NCBI GenBank assembly: GCA_903632075.3
Contig: CAHIKZ030004736.1
Coordinates: 961,001 to 1,025,000 of the forward strand
Direction: 5' to 3'
Source of the DNA: Acanthosepion pharaonis
Taxonomy: Eukaryota > Mollusca > Cephalopoda > Sepiida > Sepiidae
Length of the DNA: 64,000 bases
In this document: piece by piece, positions 34,043-45,079 of the stretch
Layout of the letters: each line of letters starts with the position of its first letter
Position numbering within the stretch: position 1 is the first letter of the stretch
Made by a program: the position numbers and the translations under genes
Notes under the pieces: model-generated
What the model saw: only the letters and a program-made list of their open reading frames with translations
The model's database searches: none
What the model was told of the DNA's origin: nothing

Positions 34043-35519
34043 ATCTTGAATATCCGCCCTGCCCTTCCGTGATTGGCAGGGCGGAGGGTGTGTTACATAC
34101 ATTTTCCCCCTGATTCTTTATCGATTGTCCGTACTTCCTCTCTGTAAGACCCACAAGAAGGCGCTCGAGCGCTCGCTATCCTCCATTTTATGGGAAGGTC
34201 TTCTATCGTGAATTAGTGGAGAGGCCCGCGAAGGATCCCCTACGAGATATGCTCGGCGTGTCGGAGGAGGAATTTCGCTCCTACTGGTCTTGGGCGCCAG
34301 CGGCGAATTACCACAGCAACCCTGAGTTTTCGCTTAGCTGGCGATTGGCTCTGAATCGGCTGCCTCTCAACGACAAGGCTTTCATATGGGGCTTGGCGGA
34401 TTTGCCAGACTGTGAACGGTGTGGCCTTGGCTTAGAAGAAACGGCTGCGCACGCCTTCTACCGTTGCCCCCAGGTCCGCCCCTTATGGGACCATGTCGGC
34501 GAGCTGACAGCTCGTCTCGCTCCCGAACAGCTTGTGTCCATTGATCGCGCATACGCGTGTGACAATGTGTCGCCCCCGTATTCTGGGATGAAACGGATGG
34601 TGTTTCTGAGGCTGATGGCCACGGCTCGAATGGTGATTTGGACGACGCGAAAGGAGGAAGTCTTGCGAGGCAATCGTCTTTCTCATTCGGATCTAATTCG
34701 ATTCTTTGAGCATCAGCTCAAGATGAAGATTAGATCGGATAGAAAACGATTGCATTCGACAGCCTTTAGCGAAAGGTGGGTAAAAGAAGCGAGCTTGCTT
34801 CGTGTGAACGGGGCTAGCCTTGATTTTCTCTTCTAGGTCAACCTATTGCACATTAGGGTGGCTTCCTGTGAAACCCTCCCCTTGGTTAGGTTATACAAGC
34901 TTCAGTGTACCTAGTTAATGTGAGTAAGTGTTGTTCCTGGCCTGCATCCCGGCCGTTCTTTTGGTTATGATCCAAGTCGAGATTCCCAACCTCCCCAGTT
35001 TGTTTTGACCCCCCCCACTTTCATCTCGACTGGGTCAGTTTTATATTTTCCCATTCCAGCCTAATATTTTATACTTTTTCCCACTCCCTTAGCGAGAGCG
35101 TCTCTTGATTTTGTCCCTGGGCAGAATACAGCGGTCTCTCTGTTTTATGGGTTGGACGGTCCCTACTAACATCAATTATGTTTAGTTTGTATTTGTGTTT
35201 ATTTTAAGTTTATTATTGGGTTCCATTTCCTCCCTCTCATTTTATCATTATTAGAATTGTATATATATATATCATCATTAAAATTTTTATGGCATGGGGC
35301 GCGATTTTGGTAGGTCTCCCTTGAGAGCACGTGGTATTATGGTGGTTGAAGGATTGTTTGGTGATGGACGAGTTCTTTTGGTGAATGAGTAAAATGTAAT
35401 GTACGAATGGGTCGCGAATCTGATTAGCTAGGTATAAGATAGTTAGAGCTGACCAGCCTCTACCCCTCCCCTTTATTGGCCTCGTGCCACAATTTGTACT
35501 TTTTGTACGAATAAATATC
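34043..35519 (+). mobile_element. 5'-truncated non-LTR retrotransposon with 17-bp target duplication
   Basis: AGTCTTGAATATGAAAT occurs at 34026-34042 and again at 35520-35536, perfectly. It brackets a 1,477-base insertion that is clearly GC-richer than the flanks. The insertion holds the C-terminal end of ORF2 (34114-34836) and about 680 bases of 3' UTR ending AATAAATATC without a poly-A tail. A CCGCCCTGCC/GGCAGGGCGG inverted repeat lies just inside the 5' junction (34053-34085). The identical duplications and open frame point to a young insertion. Confidence 0.93.
34114..34836 (+). CDS. LINE ORF2 C-terminal fragment with CCHC zinc motif (partial)
   Basis: The frame is open for 240 codons after a stop at 34111-34113. 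Homologous-looking sequence (YPPFYGKVFYRELVERPAKD) runs through the GTG at 34216, so that GTG is not a start; the true N-terminus was lost by 5' truncation. Counting from the GTG, residues 39-62 are SLSWRLALNRLPLNDKAF and following. Residues 66-84 form C-x2-C-x9-H-x4-C, the zf-RVT type zinc-binding motif after reverse transcriptase in many LINEs. The basic C-terminus (about residues 160-206) ends in LDFLF. In full-length relatives this region aids RNA binding during target-primed reverse transcription. On its own it lacks endonuclease and catalytic RT, so no autonomous function is expected. Clade is uncertain (L1/Tx1-like or CR1-like). Confidence 0.85.
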   Translation, partial: FFIDCPYFLSVRPTRRRSSARYPPFYGKVFYRELVERPAKDPLRDMLGVSEEEFRSYWSWAPAANYHSNPEFSLSWRLALNRLPLNDKAFIWGLADLPDCERCGLGLEETAAHAFYRCPQVRPLWDHVGELTARLAPEQLVSIDRAYACDNVSPPYSGMKRMVFLRLMATARMVIWTTRKEEVLRGNRLSHSDLIRFFEHQLKMKIRSDRKRLHSTAFSERWVKEASLLRVNGASLDFLF

Positions 35520-35536
35520 AGTCTTGAATATGAAAT

Positions 35537-35879
35537 TCATTCACGGATTCTCAAATAGCAATCGCTTAAATACAAATGTTAAGATGCAAATGGTTGGACT
35601 TTTGAGTATGGGAGATTTAAGTTGGAGCCCAACTGGCTGTTGTGACACTTCGAAATAGCTTTTTGTCCACCTTAAAATATTTGGCGCCTCTTATTCGTTT
35701 CAAAGTGCAGAAGTTTTAGTTTCTAATGGGCGACTTACGAAGGGAAAAACATTTAAAGTTCCCCGGTTGCTAAATCTTATGAGCTTTAAAACTAATGGAA
35801 CAGGATCAGAAGAATCAATTATTATATCATCTGGATGTTTTAAAAGCAGGATGGAAGTCCAGTGTGTATAAGTCTAAGA

Positions 35880-35880
<1 letters not shown>
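35537..35880. other. No gene recognised
   Basis: No supported feature. Confidence 0.45.
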
Positions 35881-35948
<68 letters not shown>

Positions 35949-36121
35949 TATAGTTTTAAGATGTGCTATATTTATGGGATAAAGTGCTTAATATCAGAGA
36001 TAGAGCGTATGTAAATATAAATATAAAATTGAACAGTGAAGTCAACGCTCAGAGGCGACAGTCTGTCTCATGCTAGACGCATGAAACAGACTGTCGCCTC
36101 TAATGTTGACTTCAATGTTCA

Positions 36122-36175
<54 letters not shown>
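35881..36175. mobile_element. Hairpin element between two (TA)n arrays
   Basis: (TA)n at 35883-35942 and 36124-36174 flank a repeat with a long hairpin. Inner arms 36051-36073 and 36079-36101 match at 22 of 23 positions. Outer arms TGAAGTCAAC (36037-36046) and GTTGACTTCA (36105-36114) match fully. The loop is TAGAC. The 5' lead (35945-36030) recurs at 20303 and 61607. It looks like a non-autonomous element that associates with TA arrays. Confidence 0.88.
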
Positions 36176-36177
<2 letters not shown>

Positions 36178-36564
36178 CGAGGTGCCTAGTTGAAATTTGT
36201 CAGTTGAACTGTGTTAAAAGTAAATCAGTGACTTGTTTCAAAGAAAGAAAGTGAAAATGGATAGAATGTTTGAAAATTTATTGCACGAAATTACGACTAC
36301 AACAGAAAAGAATTTTGTAGAAAAATAAATCTCACTTGTTTATCAGTTTCGTTATTCTTCGTGCTCCAGAATTTTTATGCTGTTGAGTTCCGGGGCTTGG
36401 AAACTTTACTTATCAATCAGTCCTCATAATTTCAAAAATAATTAAATCTAAATCATTTTTATACAAGTTGCATTATTCGGCATGATCTAAAACATGTTTT
36501 ATATAACTGGGGAGCTTACTTATCAATCAACATACGTAATTTTGAAGAGAAATAATTCTATTTA
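36176..36564. other. No feature recognised
   Basis: AT-rich filler. Confidence 0.4.
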
Positions 36565-36975
36565 CATAGTTCGGACTAGTGTCCTCATCTTTATTGTCAT
36601 AGTTGCGGCGTTTCGGCTGTTGTACACTCCGGCCTTCTTCAGGTTACATGACACATGACCCAATCGAAAAAAAAGAATTACTTAAAGTAACCCAGTGACT
36701 TGACCCAAAGAGTTGTGAATTCAATGCCTAGCCATAGCAGAGGTGAAAAAAACTAATTACTAAATGGAGATCATTGAAATTGCGATATCTAGAAGAGGCA
36801 TAGCACGTGGAACTTGAAAAATCTACCACGGTGGACTATATAAATGGTTCGATTCGAAATTCCAACGAATATCACCTGAAGAAAGCCGGAACGTACCACA
36901 GCCGAAACTTCGTGAGTATGACAATAAAGATGAAGACAATAGTCCGAACAATGTAAATAGTTACATTACCTTATC
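36565..36975. mobile_element. Composite inverted-repeat element, best preserved copy
   Basis: Arms at about 36570-36655 (minus) and 36870-36965 (plus) are inverted copies of the segment CACCTGAAGA...GCCGAAAC...GACAATAAAGATGA...GTCCGAACAATGTAAATAG. Between them, GTTGTGAATTCAATGCC (about 36711) is a box-B-like, tRNA-related sequence. A conserved ACGTGGAACTTGAAAAATC...GGTTCGATTCGAAATTCC lead precedes the right arm. The architecture matches 3806-4352 and 13742-14056. Confidence 0.8.
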
Positions 36976-38349
36976 TCTGAAATATGAACGGAAATAATTT
37001 TTACTTTATTTTGATAAGCTTGTTTTCTCTCATACTTAAAACTTGTTTTATAGTATTGTAAACTTAATAATACATTGTTGGAATTTAGAAATAAATAATT
37101 TTATCTTAATTTTAATATTATTTTAATGATTCTATTTTGTTTAAAACTTAAAAAGATGGAATTGATTAATGCTCGATATCTCATCAGATAGCTAAATTTA
37201 TGGACGATATGCGTCGATATATATTGCAATATAGTAAATTATTTTATATGCGTTTATTCACGTACACATTGTATATTAAACAACATTTACTATATACAGT
37301 TATTTAATAAACTTTTGTCTTTTATCATTAATTACTTCGGAAATTTAACATCAAATATATCGAATCAATGCTGAACGCTTATATAATCTGTGTTTATCTA
37401 TTTCAATTTGTTAATATCTATCTGTCACAGTCGGTTCATATCTATTTTCTAAGGTAATGAATTTTTATTTATCAATCTAATAGATTTTTATCACTTTAAA
37501 CTTTATTTTAGAGTGGATACTCATATTTGAGTAGACGCTCCATTTATTTATTAAATAGTAGATTTATTTATTTTCGTCTACCAACCTGAATATTTAAGAA
37601 TAGTGGCAGCTTTCTGTTTCGCGTCGGCTTCAGATTCTATATTTTATTATGAATATATTTACGATATTAATAGAACCAAACGAATTTTCAATTTAAAGAA
37701 TGAACATCTGTTTTTACTTTATCTTTTTGCATTTAATGCAACCAAATAAAACACATAAGAATTTCCTATATGCCTCTATCACTTCACAATATTCGGGTAG
37801 TTCATTTTCTTTCATCCAATATTTAGTTCATTTTTTGCACAAACCAAAGAATCTAAATTAAGATAAAATTTCTTGTTATTTAAGGACGTTTTAAATTCAT
37901 TGTTGTGTCTTCAAAAAGTTTATTATATGACAAAACTTGTTTGAAACTGATCTAAGTAACTTTGCATAACTTTAAATAAAAAACTTGGTTCGTTAAACAA
38001 AAAGCTCTTGCTAAGATAATTTCCCGCTATTTCGACTCACTAAATTCGTGATTCTTTGGAGCGCTGTGTTGAAGATTTGTCGAATTTCAAATTTGGTTCA
38101 ATGACACCTCGTGCCTCAGGGATTTCAGAGTAGCACCACACAGTCACCCTTCTGTTTCTCGCCAACTTCATTAGACGCATTATTCGAGTTTTGCTTTGTT
38201 AATGGAGCCGATAACAGAATTAGCAGAGTTAAAGGAAAACGACCTCACATGCAGAAGTACAGTCTTCACATGCATCTGCAAAGAAATGAATACTTAGATG
38301 TTTTCAGTGAACACATAGAAAAAATACTTTTTCAAAATTTTCATGTAGT
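36976..38349. other. No gene recognised
   Basis: The frame at 38111-38503 has a plausible-looking first part (PQGFQSSTTQSPFC...) but then runs into a TA array. I cannot assign it. The rest is AT-rich. Confidence 0.45.

Positions 38350-38392
<43 letters not shown>
38350..38392. repeat. (TA)n microsatellite at the Helitron 5' end
   Basis: TA units ending directly before TCTTACTTATTATAAAACAC. Confidence 0.95.
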
Positions 38393-38394
<2 letters not shown>

Positions 38395-39047
38395 TACTTA
38401 TTATAAAACACAGATTGTGTGTGTGTGTCTGTTCGTTTATATATGGGATCGTATTTCCTACATTTTTCAACCGATTTCAACAAAACTTCACAGGACTACG
38501 TAAACCCGGTGGTGGTTCTGACAGCGCCAAAAATTGGAAAAACACAATTGTTTTTGCACGAAATCAATTTGAAAGCACGGGTAAGGGTATCGCACCCGGC
38601 CGGAAGTTACTGCCGGCTACTCAAATGTCCGAATGCCGTTAACTTCCGGTGACTCAGCGTTTTTTTGGTTTTTTTCAGAGAACGATACATAAAAAGTAAA
38701 ACAAATGAAACATAAACATACACAAGTCCTCCTAACTAAAAATAATAACTGGAAAGTACTTTAAATACACATGGTGTCCAAATGAAACCCATGTGTACAG
38801 TCAAAATCGGAAATCCCACGTTAAACCGGCCTTGTGCCATATGTAACCCTCGTGGGGGGTAGCTAAATATCACTTGGTTCCGGGGTAGAGCGACGTGCTC
38901 TCCCTCTCACATTCAACTGGCCGACCCTCGTGGAAAATAAACCTCCACATCTCATGTGTTAATAAAAGCAAAGCATGTCAGATTTATAAAGATTTCCTAT
39001 TTGTCCTGTATCCTATCATTCTCTTGCATTCCTATCTATATTTGATC

Positions 39048-39112
<65 letters not shown>

Positions 39113-39501
39113 AGCTGCAAATTGGCTCATTCGCTTGCTTAAACTCAACGTTGATTCTGATTCCGCAGAACTGGGTTGGGTGTGAAAAAGTATTTGTTGT
39201 TAACATTCTTTTTTCATTCGTTTTTTCCAGTTACGAGTCTTTTTTTAAAACTGATCGTTTTGTGTTCATTTTGTTTAGTTCTTTTTTCGTAGTAACAGAT
39301 TTAATATTTAGTATAGAGCTTAGAAAAAATTCGCAGTGTGAGACAGGCAAGAAGTAAGGCATGTAGCAACATCACCACGGCAAAGGGCACTACTTTAAAG
39401 GCAAGGAACGGCAAAAATATTTTAAGTCAAGTGATAGCGATTGCTGTATGAGTCGTACGATTTTTGAATCAAGCACGGGCAACACCGGGCCATGCTGCTA
39501 G
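38392..39501 (+). mobile_element. Non-autonomous Helitron, copy 1
   Basis: The 5' end begins TCTTACTTATTATAAAACAC followed by TGTGTGTGTGTCTGTTCG, typical of animal Helitrons. The 3' end is GCACGGGCAACACCGGGCC then ATGCTGCTAG, followed by T, which fits the CTAG|T terminus with a nearby short hairpin. There is no Rep/helicase coding. A (TA)n array (39051-39108) and a GGCCTTGTGCCATATG segment shared with SINE tails lie inside. The last roughly 390 bases match copy 2 at 45080 in inverse orientation. Confidence 0.82.

Positions 39502-39506
<5 letters not shown>

Positions 39507-39551
<45 letters not shown>
39507..39551. repeat. (TA)n microsatellite
   Basis: TA units lying between the Helitron 3' end and the next mariner relic. 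Confidence 0.95.
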
Positions 39552-39555
<4 letters not shown>

Positions 39556-39905
39556 GAGCCATAAATCATATATTATATAGATAATTTATTAAAAGTATAT
39601 TTACGCATGAACATTTTTACTAGTAATTTAATTTTTATATGTGCTGTTCAAAACCCTAATCCTAACCCCCGTCCTTCATTTTCAAAAGACATTTCAATTC
39701 TGAGTCCGCATGATTCACTGGCACGTCGGAGAGTTTCCTCTGTCATTTTACTGCATTCATATTTAATTCTTTCTTTAAGTTCCTCAATATTTCTTGGGCG
39801 CGTCGGATAAACTGAATTCAAATGGCTCCACAGTAAAAAGAAAAAAAAAAGTCCCAGTGTATGAGGTCTAGTGACCTCGATGGCCACAGGACCTCTTTGG
39901 CCTAT
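39552..39905 (-). mobile_element. Mariner-type transposase relic, family 2
   Basis: The terminal AGGGTGAGCCATAAATCAT is followed on the minus strand by a frame from 39887. It contains a decayed PDL-like block, FFFLLWSHLNSVYPTRPRNI, then EELKERIKYECSKMTEETLR and RASESCGLRIEMSFENEG. This is the C-terminal end of a mariner transposase after the last catalytic Asp, distinct from the family at 12412 and 60758. Only one end and the 3' third remain. Confidence 0.78.
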
Positions 39906-39952
39906 CCACTAAAACTAATGGTGTGCAACTTTCCCCATTCTGTATATATAAA

Positions 39953-40290
39953 CAGTGTGCTATGGATAAATTGTCGTCTAAATTACGCAAAAATCAAAAT
40001 AACATTGACATCTTATTTTAAGAGATATATTTACCAAAATTACACAAAAATATCTTGAAAGATATAAATTCATTCAATAAAATTGCCATTGGCTTCAACC
40101 ACGGCTTCAGACAACTTCGGAATCTCCTGCAACTCTTCTAGACACTCTCCTTGATTAAGTTGATGAATGCTGCCATAATCCTTGCCTTCAGTTCATCTTT
40201 GGTATGTATTGGCCTCTCTCCCAACTGCCCCTCCCCCCACGCACACATAATAATCAAGGGGCTGCAACCTTGGGAGTTAGGTGGCTAGAT
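39953..40290 (-). mobile_element. Tc1/mariner remnant, same family as 12412 and 60758
   Basis: The terminal repeat CAGTGTGCTATGGATAAATT starts at 39953. It is followed, on the minus strand, by decayed C-terminal coding and the LDYYVWG-like region near 40250. It is truncated upstream. Its end lies only about 50 bases from the family 2 relic. Confidence 0.82.
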
Positions 40291-40489
40291 ATATGGGGTG
40301 ATGTGGTAGCAGAAATAGTTAAAATTCATTAAAGAGCGGGGTTACATAATTAACTGTCCCTACCTGAATCTAGGTACTTGAATTGCAAGTGCTTTTATTT
40401 TAACTTCACTCTTCGAGCGTCAAAGCCTAAACGCCGAAATGCTATTAATTTTTCTTATATTTTATTTGTATTTATTTATTTGTTTATTT

Positions 40490-40664
40490 TCCATCGTGAT
40501 AGACAGGTGAGTCTATCGCCCTGTTCACTATCCTTCCCTGTCTTTTGAACAAGATTTGAGCTTTACCCCTTATTTCTTGATTCGAACTGAGTTTTCTGTT
40601 CCTTCTAAAGTTTTCTCATTCTTTTTCACTCCCAATAACCTCTTAATGACATTATCGTCTTACT
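40490..40664 (+). repeat. LINE 3' tail-like repeat
   Basis: TTCTCATTCTTTTTCAC, then TTGGGGTGAAATGATT, is shared with 62870-62950 and loosely with 42970-43055. Confidence 0.6.
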
Positions 40665-40720
40665 TGGGGTGAAATGATTCATTAAGTACTTACAAATACT
40701 TTATGAATCATTTCACCCCA
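40665..40720. repeat. Perfect 18-bp palindrome with 20-base spacer
   Basis: TGGGGTGAAATGATTCAT (40665-40682) is exactly inverted at 40703-40720. The left arm is the terminal segment of the preceding repeat, so an inverted second end may have been joined to it. Confidence 0.92.
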
Positions 40721-41030
40721 TGCTTTTAATGTTAGAAAATGACTACATAGAACAACAATATTCAAACATAGGCTTGTGAGCCACATATGACTCCTTGATA
40801 TTTTGTATACGACACTTTCTTTCTAACTAACACTATCGAATGGGTTTCAACTGTAACCAACTACGTTAAAACGGAAGCTTACAACTTATGGTTAGTAAAA
40901 AAAATTAAGAATATAAATTCTAATTTTAGTCCTGGATTTGAGAGAGAGTCATTCCTCTTCCATGACAGAGAAGTTTAATAAATTTCAGGTGAGCAAGGAT
41001 TAGAGAACAATGTCAGAGAATGAACGTCAT
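40721..41030. other. No feature recognised
   Basis: AT-rich filler. Confidence 0.4.
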
Positions 41031-41550
41031 GAATCTTCTTTTTATTTGCCATATCTTTTCAGACTGTGTGCGATCATTAGTCTCCACAACTTCCATGTCT
41101 TTTATTGCACAAAGTAACGTTTCATTCTTTACCATCCCTTCTTTTGCATTCAAACAAACTCGTTAAGTAGTTTACTCGTTACTTTCCACTGTTTCTCTTA
41201 CCTTCAATATGCCCTGTGAATGTTACATTCACCAAACCCTCTTTCCTTTTTATATATCCTAGAAATTTCAGCTGTGTCTTTCTGAATGCTAGTTATCAAT
41301 TTTCTTATAGCTACTGGTCTCCTTAAAACTTCCTCATGATTACCGTGTTCTGTCACTGGTATTCTTAGAACTTGTCGGTAGAACCACCTCTCTGTTGCTT
41401 CGAGTCACTTCTTCATCTTTTAGGAAATGGTCTAGCATTCTCAGCTAGATAGGACAAAGAAGTGAAGAATTTCTTTCTTTATTTCTAACGAAATTTTCTT
41501 AATGCTTAATACTCTGTTTAGTTTCTCGAAAGCATCTTGCACTATTACTT
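41030..41550 (-). mobile_element. RTE-type LINE fragment (RT C-terminal domain)
   Basis: The reverse complement holds, in order, the ALNRV.SIKK-like start near 41550, LEATERWFYRQVLRIPV-type coding, the TLTGHIEG-equivalent block and a terminal VVETNDRTQSEKIW-like end. It is decayed by stops. The 41480-41550 edge matches 1880-1950. Confidence 0.78.
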
Positions 41551-41639
41551 TTCTTAAAGAAAAGGGAAAATCTTATTTGCAACTAAAAAATGAGGAAGGA
41601 TTAAAAGAACTTAAAAACTTCATGATATAATAAATGATT

Positions 41640-42330
41640 TACAAACTCTAATCTTTCAAAACACGTCCCAAAACTAAGATTAGCGCTTGTAAATCAAAAG
41701 AGGTGAGGACTTTAAATATCTTGGATCTCACATGTTAGATTCCCAAAAAAACTTCAACGTCCGCAAAGCTCTTACATGAGATGCGTGTTACAAGATTTGG
41801 CGCTCGATCTTCCATCCTCCTTAAAAGTCCAAACCTTTCGAACACTGATTGAACCACTTCTATTGTATGGATCAGCAACTTGGACATTATCTGTTCGTCT
41901 TGAAAGACGACTGGATTGAAAATATATAAATTTACTTAGAAAAATCCAGAACATCAGTTGGATATCCCATGCAACGCTTAACACAATTTATGAAGAACTG
42001 AGTTCAATCTCTCTAAAACTTAAACAAAAACGATTACAGTTTGTCCGTCACTACCACCGAATGGATAGGGAATTCGTATCATCCTTACTCCTATGGCATC
42101 CTTCTGGAAGTGTCTTCTCACGAAAATTGACTTTCCCAGACACCATATGTCGGGGCGTAGTGTTGTACATTGGTGATCTGGGGACAGCAATACAGGACCG
42201 AACAGTGTGGAAAGAGACTGTCAGTGGTGTTCCGACCAACCATAGAGGAGTTCGGAGCTTTGTTTTGATGAGCTTTGTTTTGATGAGCTTTCCTACTAGA
42301 AAGTATTAGACTGGCAGCTAGGATCTGTAA
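41640..42330 (+). mobile_element. Second LINE family: RT C-terminal fragment
   Basis: Successive frames give EDFKYLGSHMLDSQKNFNV, RKALT-DACYKIWRS, LIEPLLLYGSATWTLSVRLE and LRKIQNISWISHATLNTIYE, then ELSSISLKLKQKRLQFVRHY. The order matches endonuclease-reverse transcriptase proteins of RTE-like elements. It differs from the family at 7480 and 17035. Several frameshifts are present. The 42265-42290 segment contains a 15-base tandem duplication. Confidence 0.82.
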
Positions 42331-42389
42331 TGAAATCGATCCCGATTCGCATCTCGTCCTCAATCACTTTCTCACCGATGTGATGTGGT

Positions 42390-43060
42390 TTCACTCTGTC
42401 TTTTCTACAAATATTTTCATGGCAACTGCTCTGACGAGGTTTTTTCCTGTTTCCCCGACTATATGAATTTAAGCGTGTTACTAGATTGGCATCTAGGTCC
42501 CACCCTTTTACTGTTGAAATAGCTAAATGAAACCGCCACTTCTAATTCAACAGTTTATTTTCTCGCACTTCCCACCAGTGGAAATCCATACCGTTTACTT
42601 ACTGTTAACTACAATCTTCAAAACATTAAATTGCCATCTTCTGGGGGGGTTGTGTTTTTTTGTATTCCGTTCATCTTTTGTCTTTTCCTCAATCCGGCCT
42701 ATACTCAGTGAAACCCTGCGTATTACTGGAATTCCCGCCTTGATTGGAGTGTAATGTTTAAAAAGATGTATCATCATTTTATAGTTGAAATTACTAAATG
42801 CAAGTGAAAATTCTATGCCAAAAGTTTCTTTTTACTTTCGGATTTCTCGCTTGTGGAATTCTCTTCTGGTTTCTTGCTTTCCAGTCAAATTCGATCTTTA
42901 AGAATGTAAATGCAATGTGTATTATCATCTTCTATCTTCTTAATTCCTATTCTTTTAATCTTCACCATCCTTAATTTTTCTCATATTCGTTTGCGCTCAG
43001 TACCCTACCTTCCTTGGCGTTATCGGATTGCTTGGGATTAAATGATTTTTTTTAAATGGT
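42390..43060 (+). mobile_element. Two LINE C-terminal tails in tandem
   Basis: 42390-42650 aligns with 59420-59690 over its GGCAACTGCTCTGA...TTTAAGCG...TTTACTGTTGAAAT...AACTACAATCTTCAAA words. 42800-43060 contains PKVSFYFRISRLWNSLLVSC then FPVKFDL, the same tail type, and ends with a TTGGGATTAAATGATTT terminus like 40665. Two insertions or a duplication would explain the arrangement. Confidence 0.72.
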
Positions 43061-45079
43061 TTTAATGAAATTACAGGCGAATCTGGATCGAAAGATGATA
43101 CTTAAGTATGTATATGCAACTCACTTCTAGAATAAAAAAGTTCCGAAAATCCTGAGCAATTGAATACTATTGATTTTTATTCATGTGAATTTAAAGTACA
43201 GTATAATGTTGTGAATCATTGTATTTCGTAATGAAGCTTGTGAAATGGAAGCATCAAGCAAACCATACAAATCAACGGCTGATGGAACTAATTCGAACAG
43301 CCTTGACAACATATCAGCCGGATCCTTGATGATGCCCTCAACATAACTGAAGACCCACAAGCTCTACTAATACTAAATACCTGCTTTAATAGCCTGATAA
43401 TTTAAACATCTTTTATTAAATAGAATGGACAGCAAATTATGTAAAGTCTTTTCTCCTGGTTTCTCCTGGTGCCGAATAAGTCGTTTAGATCTTATAACGG
43501 AATTTGACGAAATTTTGTGTAATGTTCCATATACTCCCGACCACCGTTGGCAGTTTTCAAGTCCAAGTTTTTGACCAATATAATGTTCGTATAGATAATA
43601 CTTTGAAATGAACCTCCGCGTGCTACAACAAGTAAATATAATTTAGTGTTACAAGGAAAGACCGAGCTTATACTTTTAAGACATTTTAACACATGAGTGT
43701 CTAGAGAGAAACAAAATTTATTCATTGTGAATTGTTTTCTTTAATGCAAAGGGCTTCTAAGATATATAATCGTGTTTTGTTTTTTTTTTGCTTTTTTTTT
43801 TTTTTGGGTTTTTGCAACATTTACCAAAAAGTACCAGGCGCGATGTGGATTCCTGATATATGTTTATATATTATATATTGCTCAGTGGGAATTGAAAGGT
43901 TAGACGTATTCGAAAAAAGACATTCTTTCAGACAGCAAACAAAAAATTCCAATAAACTGTTGGGGAATATTACATACAAACCTAATTCACCTCGATGATC
44001 TAAACTTTTAGAAATACATATATAAGTATATCACTTACTGAACTCATTCTACTATACTTGCCGAATAAATATAGTATTTATTCCACTAAGTAGTTTATTA
44101 TAATACTGCAATCAAATAAACCTAATTACGACACCGTACACTTGTTGGGTATTGTAAAATCACTTTACAAACATCCCATCAAGGGAGATAATGATAAAAT
44201 AAAACAAAGCATATATAAGCATTCTTTGCTCTCACCTCTGAATATTAAAACAAATTTTTACCTAAAATTCTTCTATCCTAAACAGCAAAAGTACCATTTT
44301 TATGATCATAACCGCAACATTTGCTCGCAAACTGCCGCCATACATATGAGTTTGTCTCCCAGTCCTATAATTAATCACGTAGAAAATAAAAATCTATATT
44401 CATTTTATCAAGCGTATTATATCGATATGTTTATACTAACGAAAAACCAAGATAAAACAGAAAAAAAAGAAACCTTCAAATAAAACTATGTTCTACACTT
44501 ATGAATTTAACATTAATAATAGAATGTCTACTCAACGTTACAATTTTAATATTTCACAGTATAAAAACAAAAAGAAAAAAACAAACTCCTAATTATAAAA
44601 GTGAAAGTCCTCACAAATATAAAATAGCTGTTATAAAAACATAATAACCGAACCAATTTAATTTCTTCTTCGCACGCGCGTTATTTTATAAAGATTTTCA
44701 GCAGAGCATAAAACAAACATTTACGAAGAATCATTTGCACGTCGTCGAAGATCAAATAAAATTAACATTCTAGAATTTTACAAAAATCGACACAAATAGC
44801 TATCCTGCTATAAAGAAAACTAAAAATATCATGAAATTATTCTATGATGACCAGATGCATCTAAAGATCAACAGGATGAAAACGTGATTTCAAATATAAT
44901 TCACTTAATGATTGCAATAAAAAACTAACATTTATCATTTATTATAAAAAGTTTTAAAAAAAGTTTTAAACATCTAATCTAATCATTACCAATAACAAGG
45001 GATCTCAAAAATCGCCACTCGATAAAAAATACTATTTATTAATAATCTTGTTCTTTGGGAGATTGCACCTATATTATCA
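43061..45079. other. No gene recognised
   Basis: About 2 kb of AT-rich DNA. The frames at 43732-43998 (88 codons) and 44142-44483 (113 codons, Lys/Asn/Tyr-rich) have no recognisable family. Both fit chance in AT-rich sequence. Confidence 0.5.

Noticed and set aside
34216..34836. GTG at 34216 as the start of a complete 206-residue gene
   Set aside because: The frame is open and homologous-looking upstream to 34114, and the whole segment sits in a 5'-truncated LINE bounded by target duplications.
44142..44483. 113-codon Lys/Asn/Tyr-rich frame as a host gene
   Set aside because: Composition fits AT-rich non-coding DNA, with no recognised motif or flanking exon signals.
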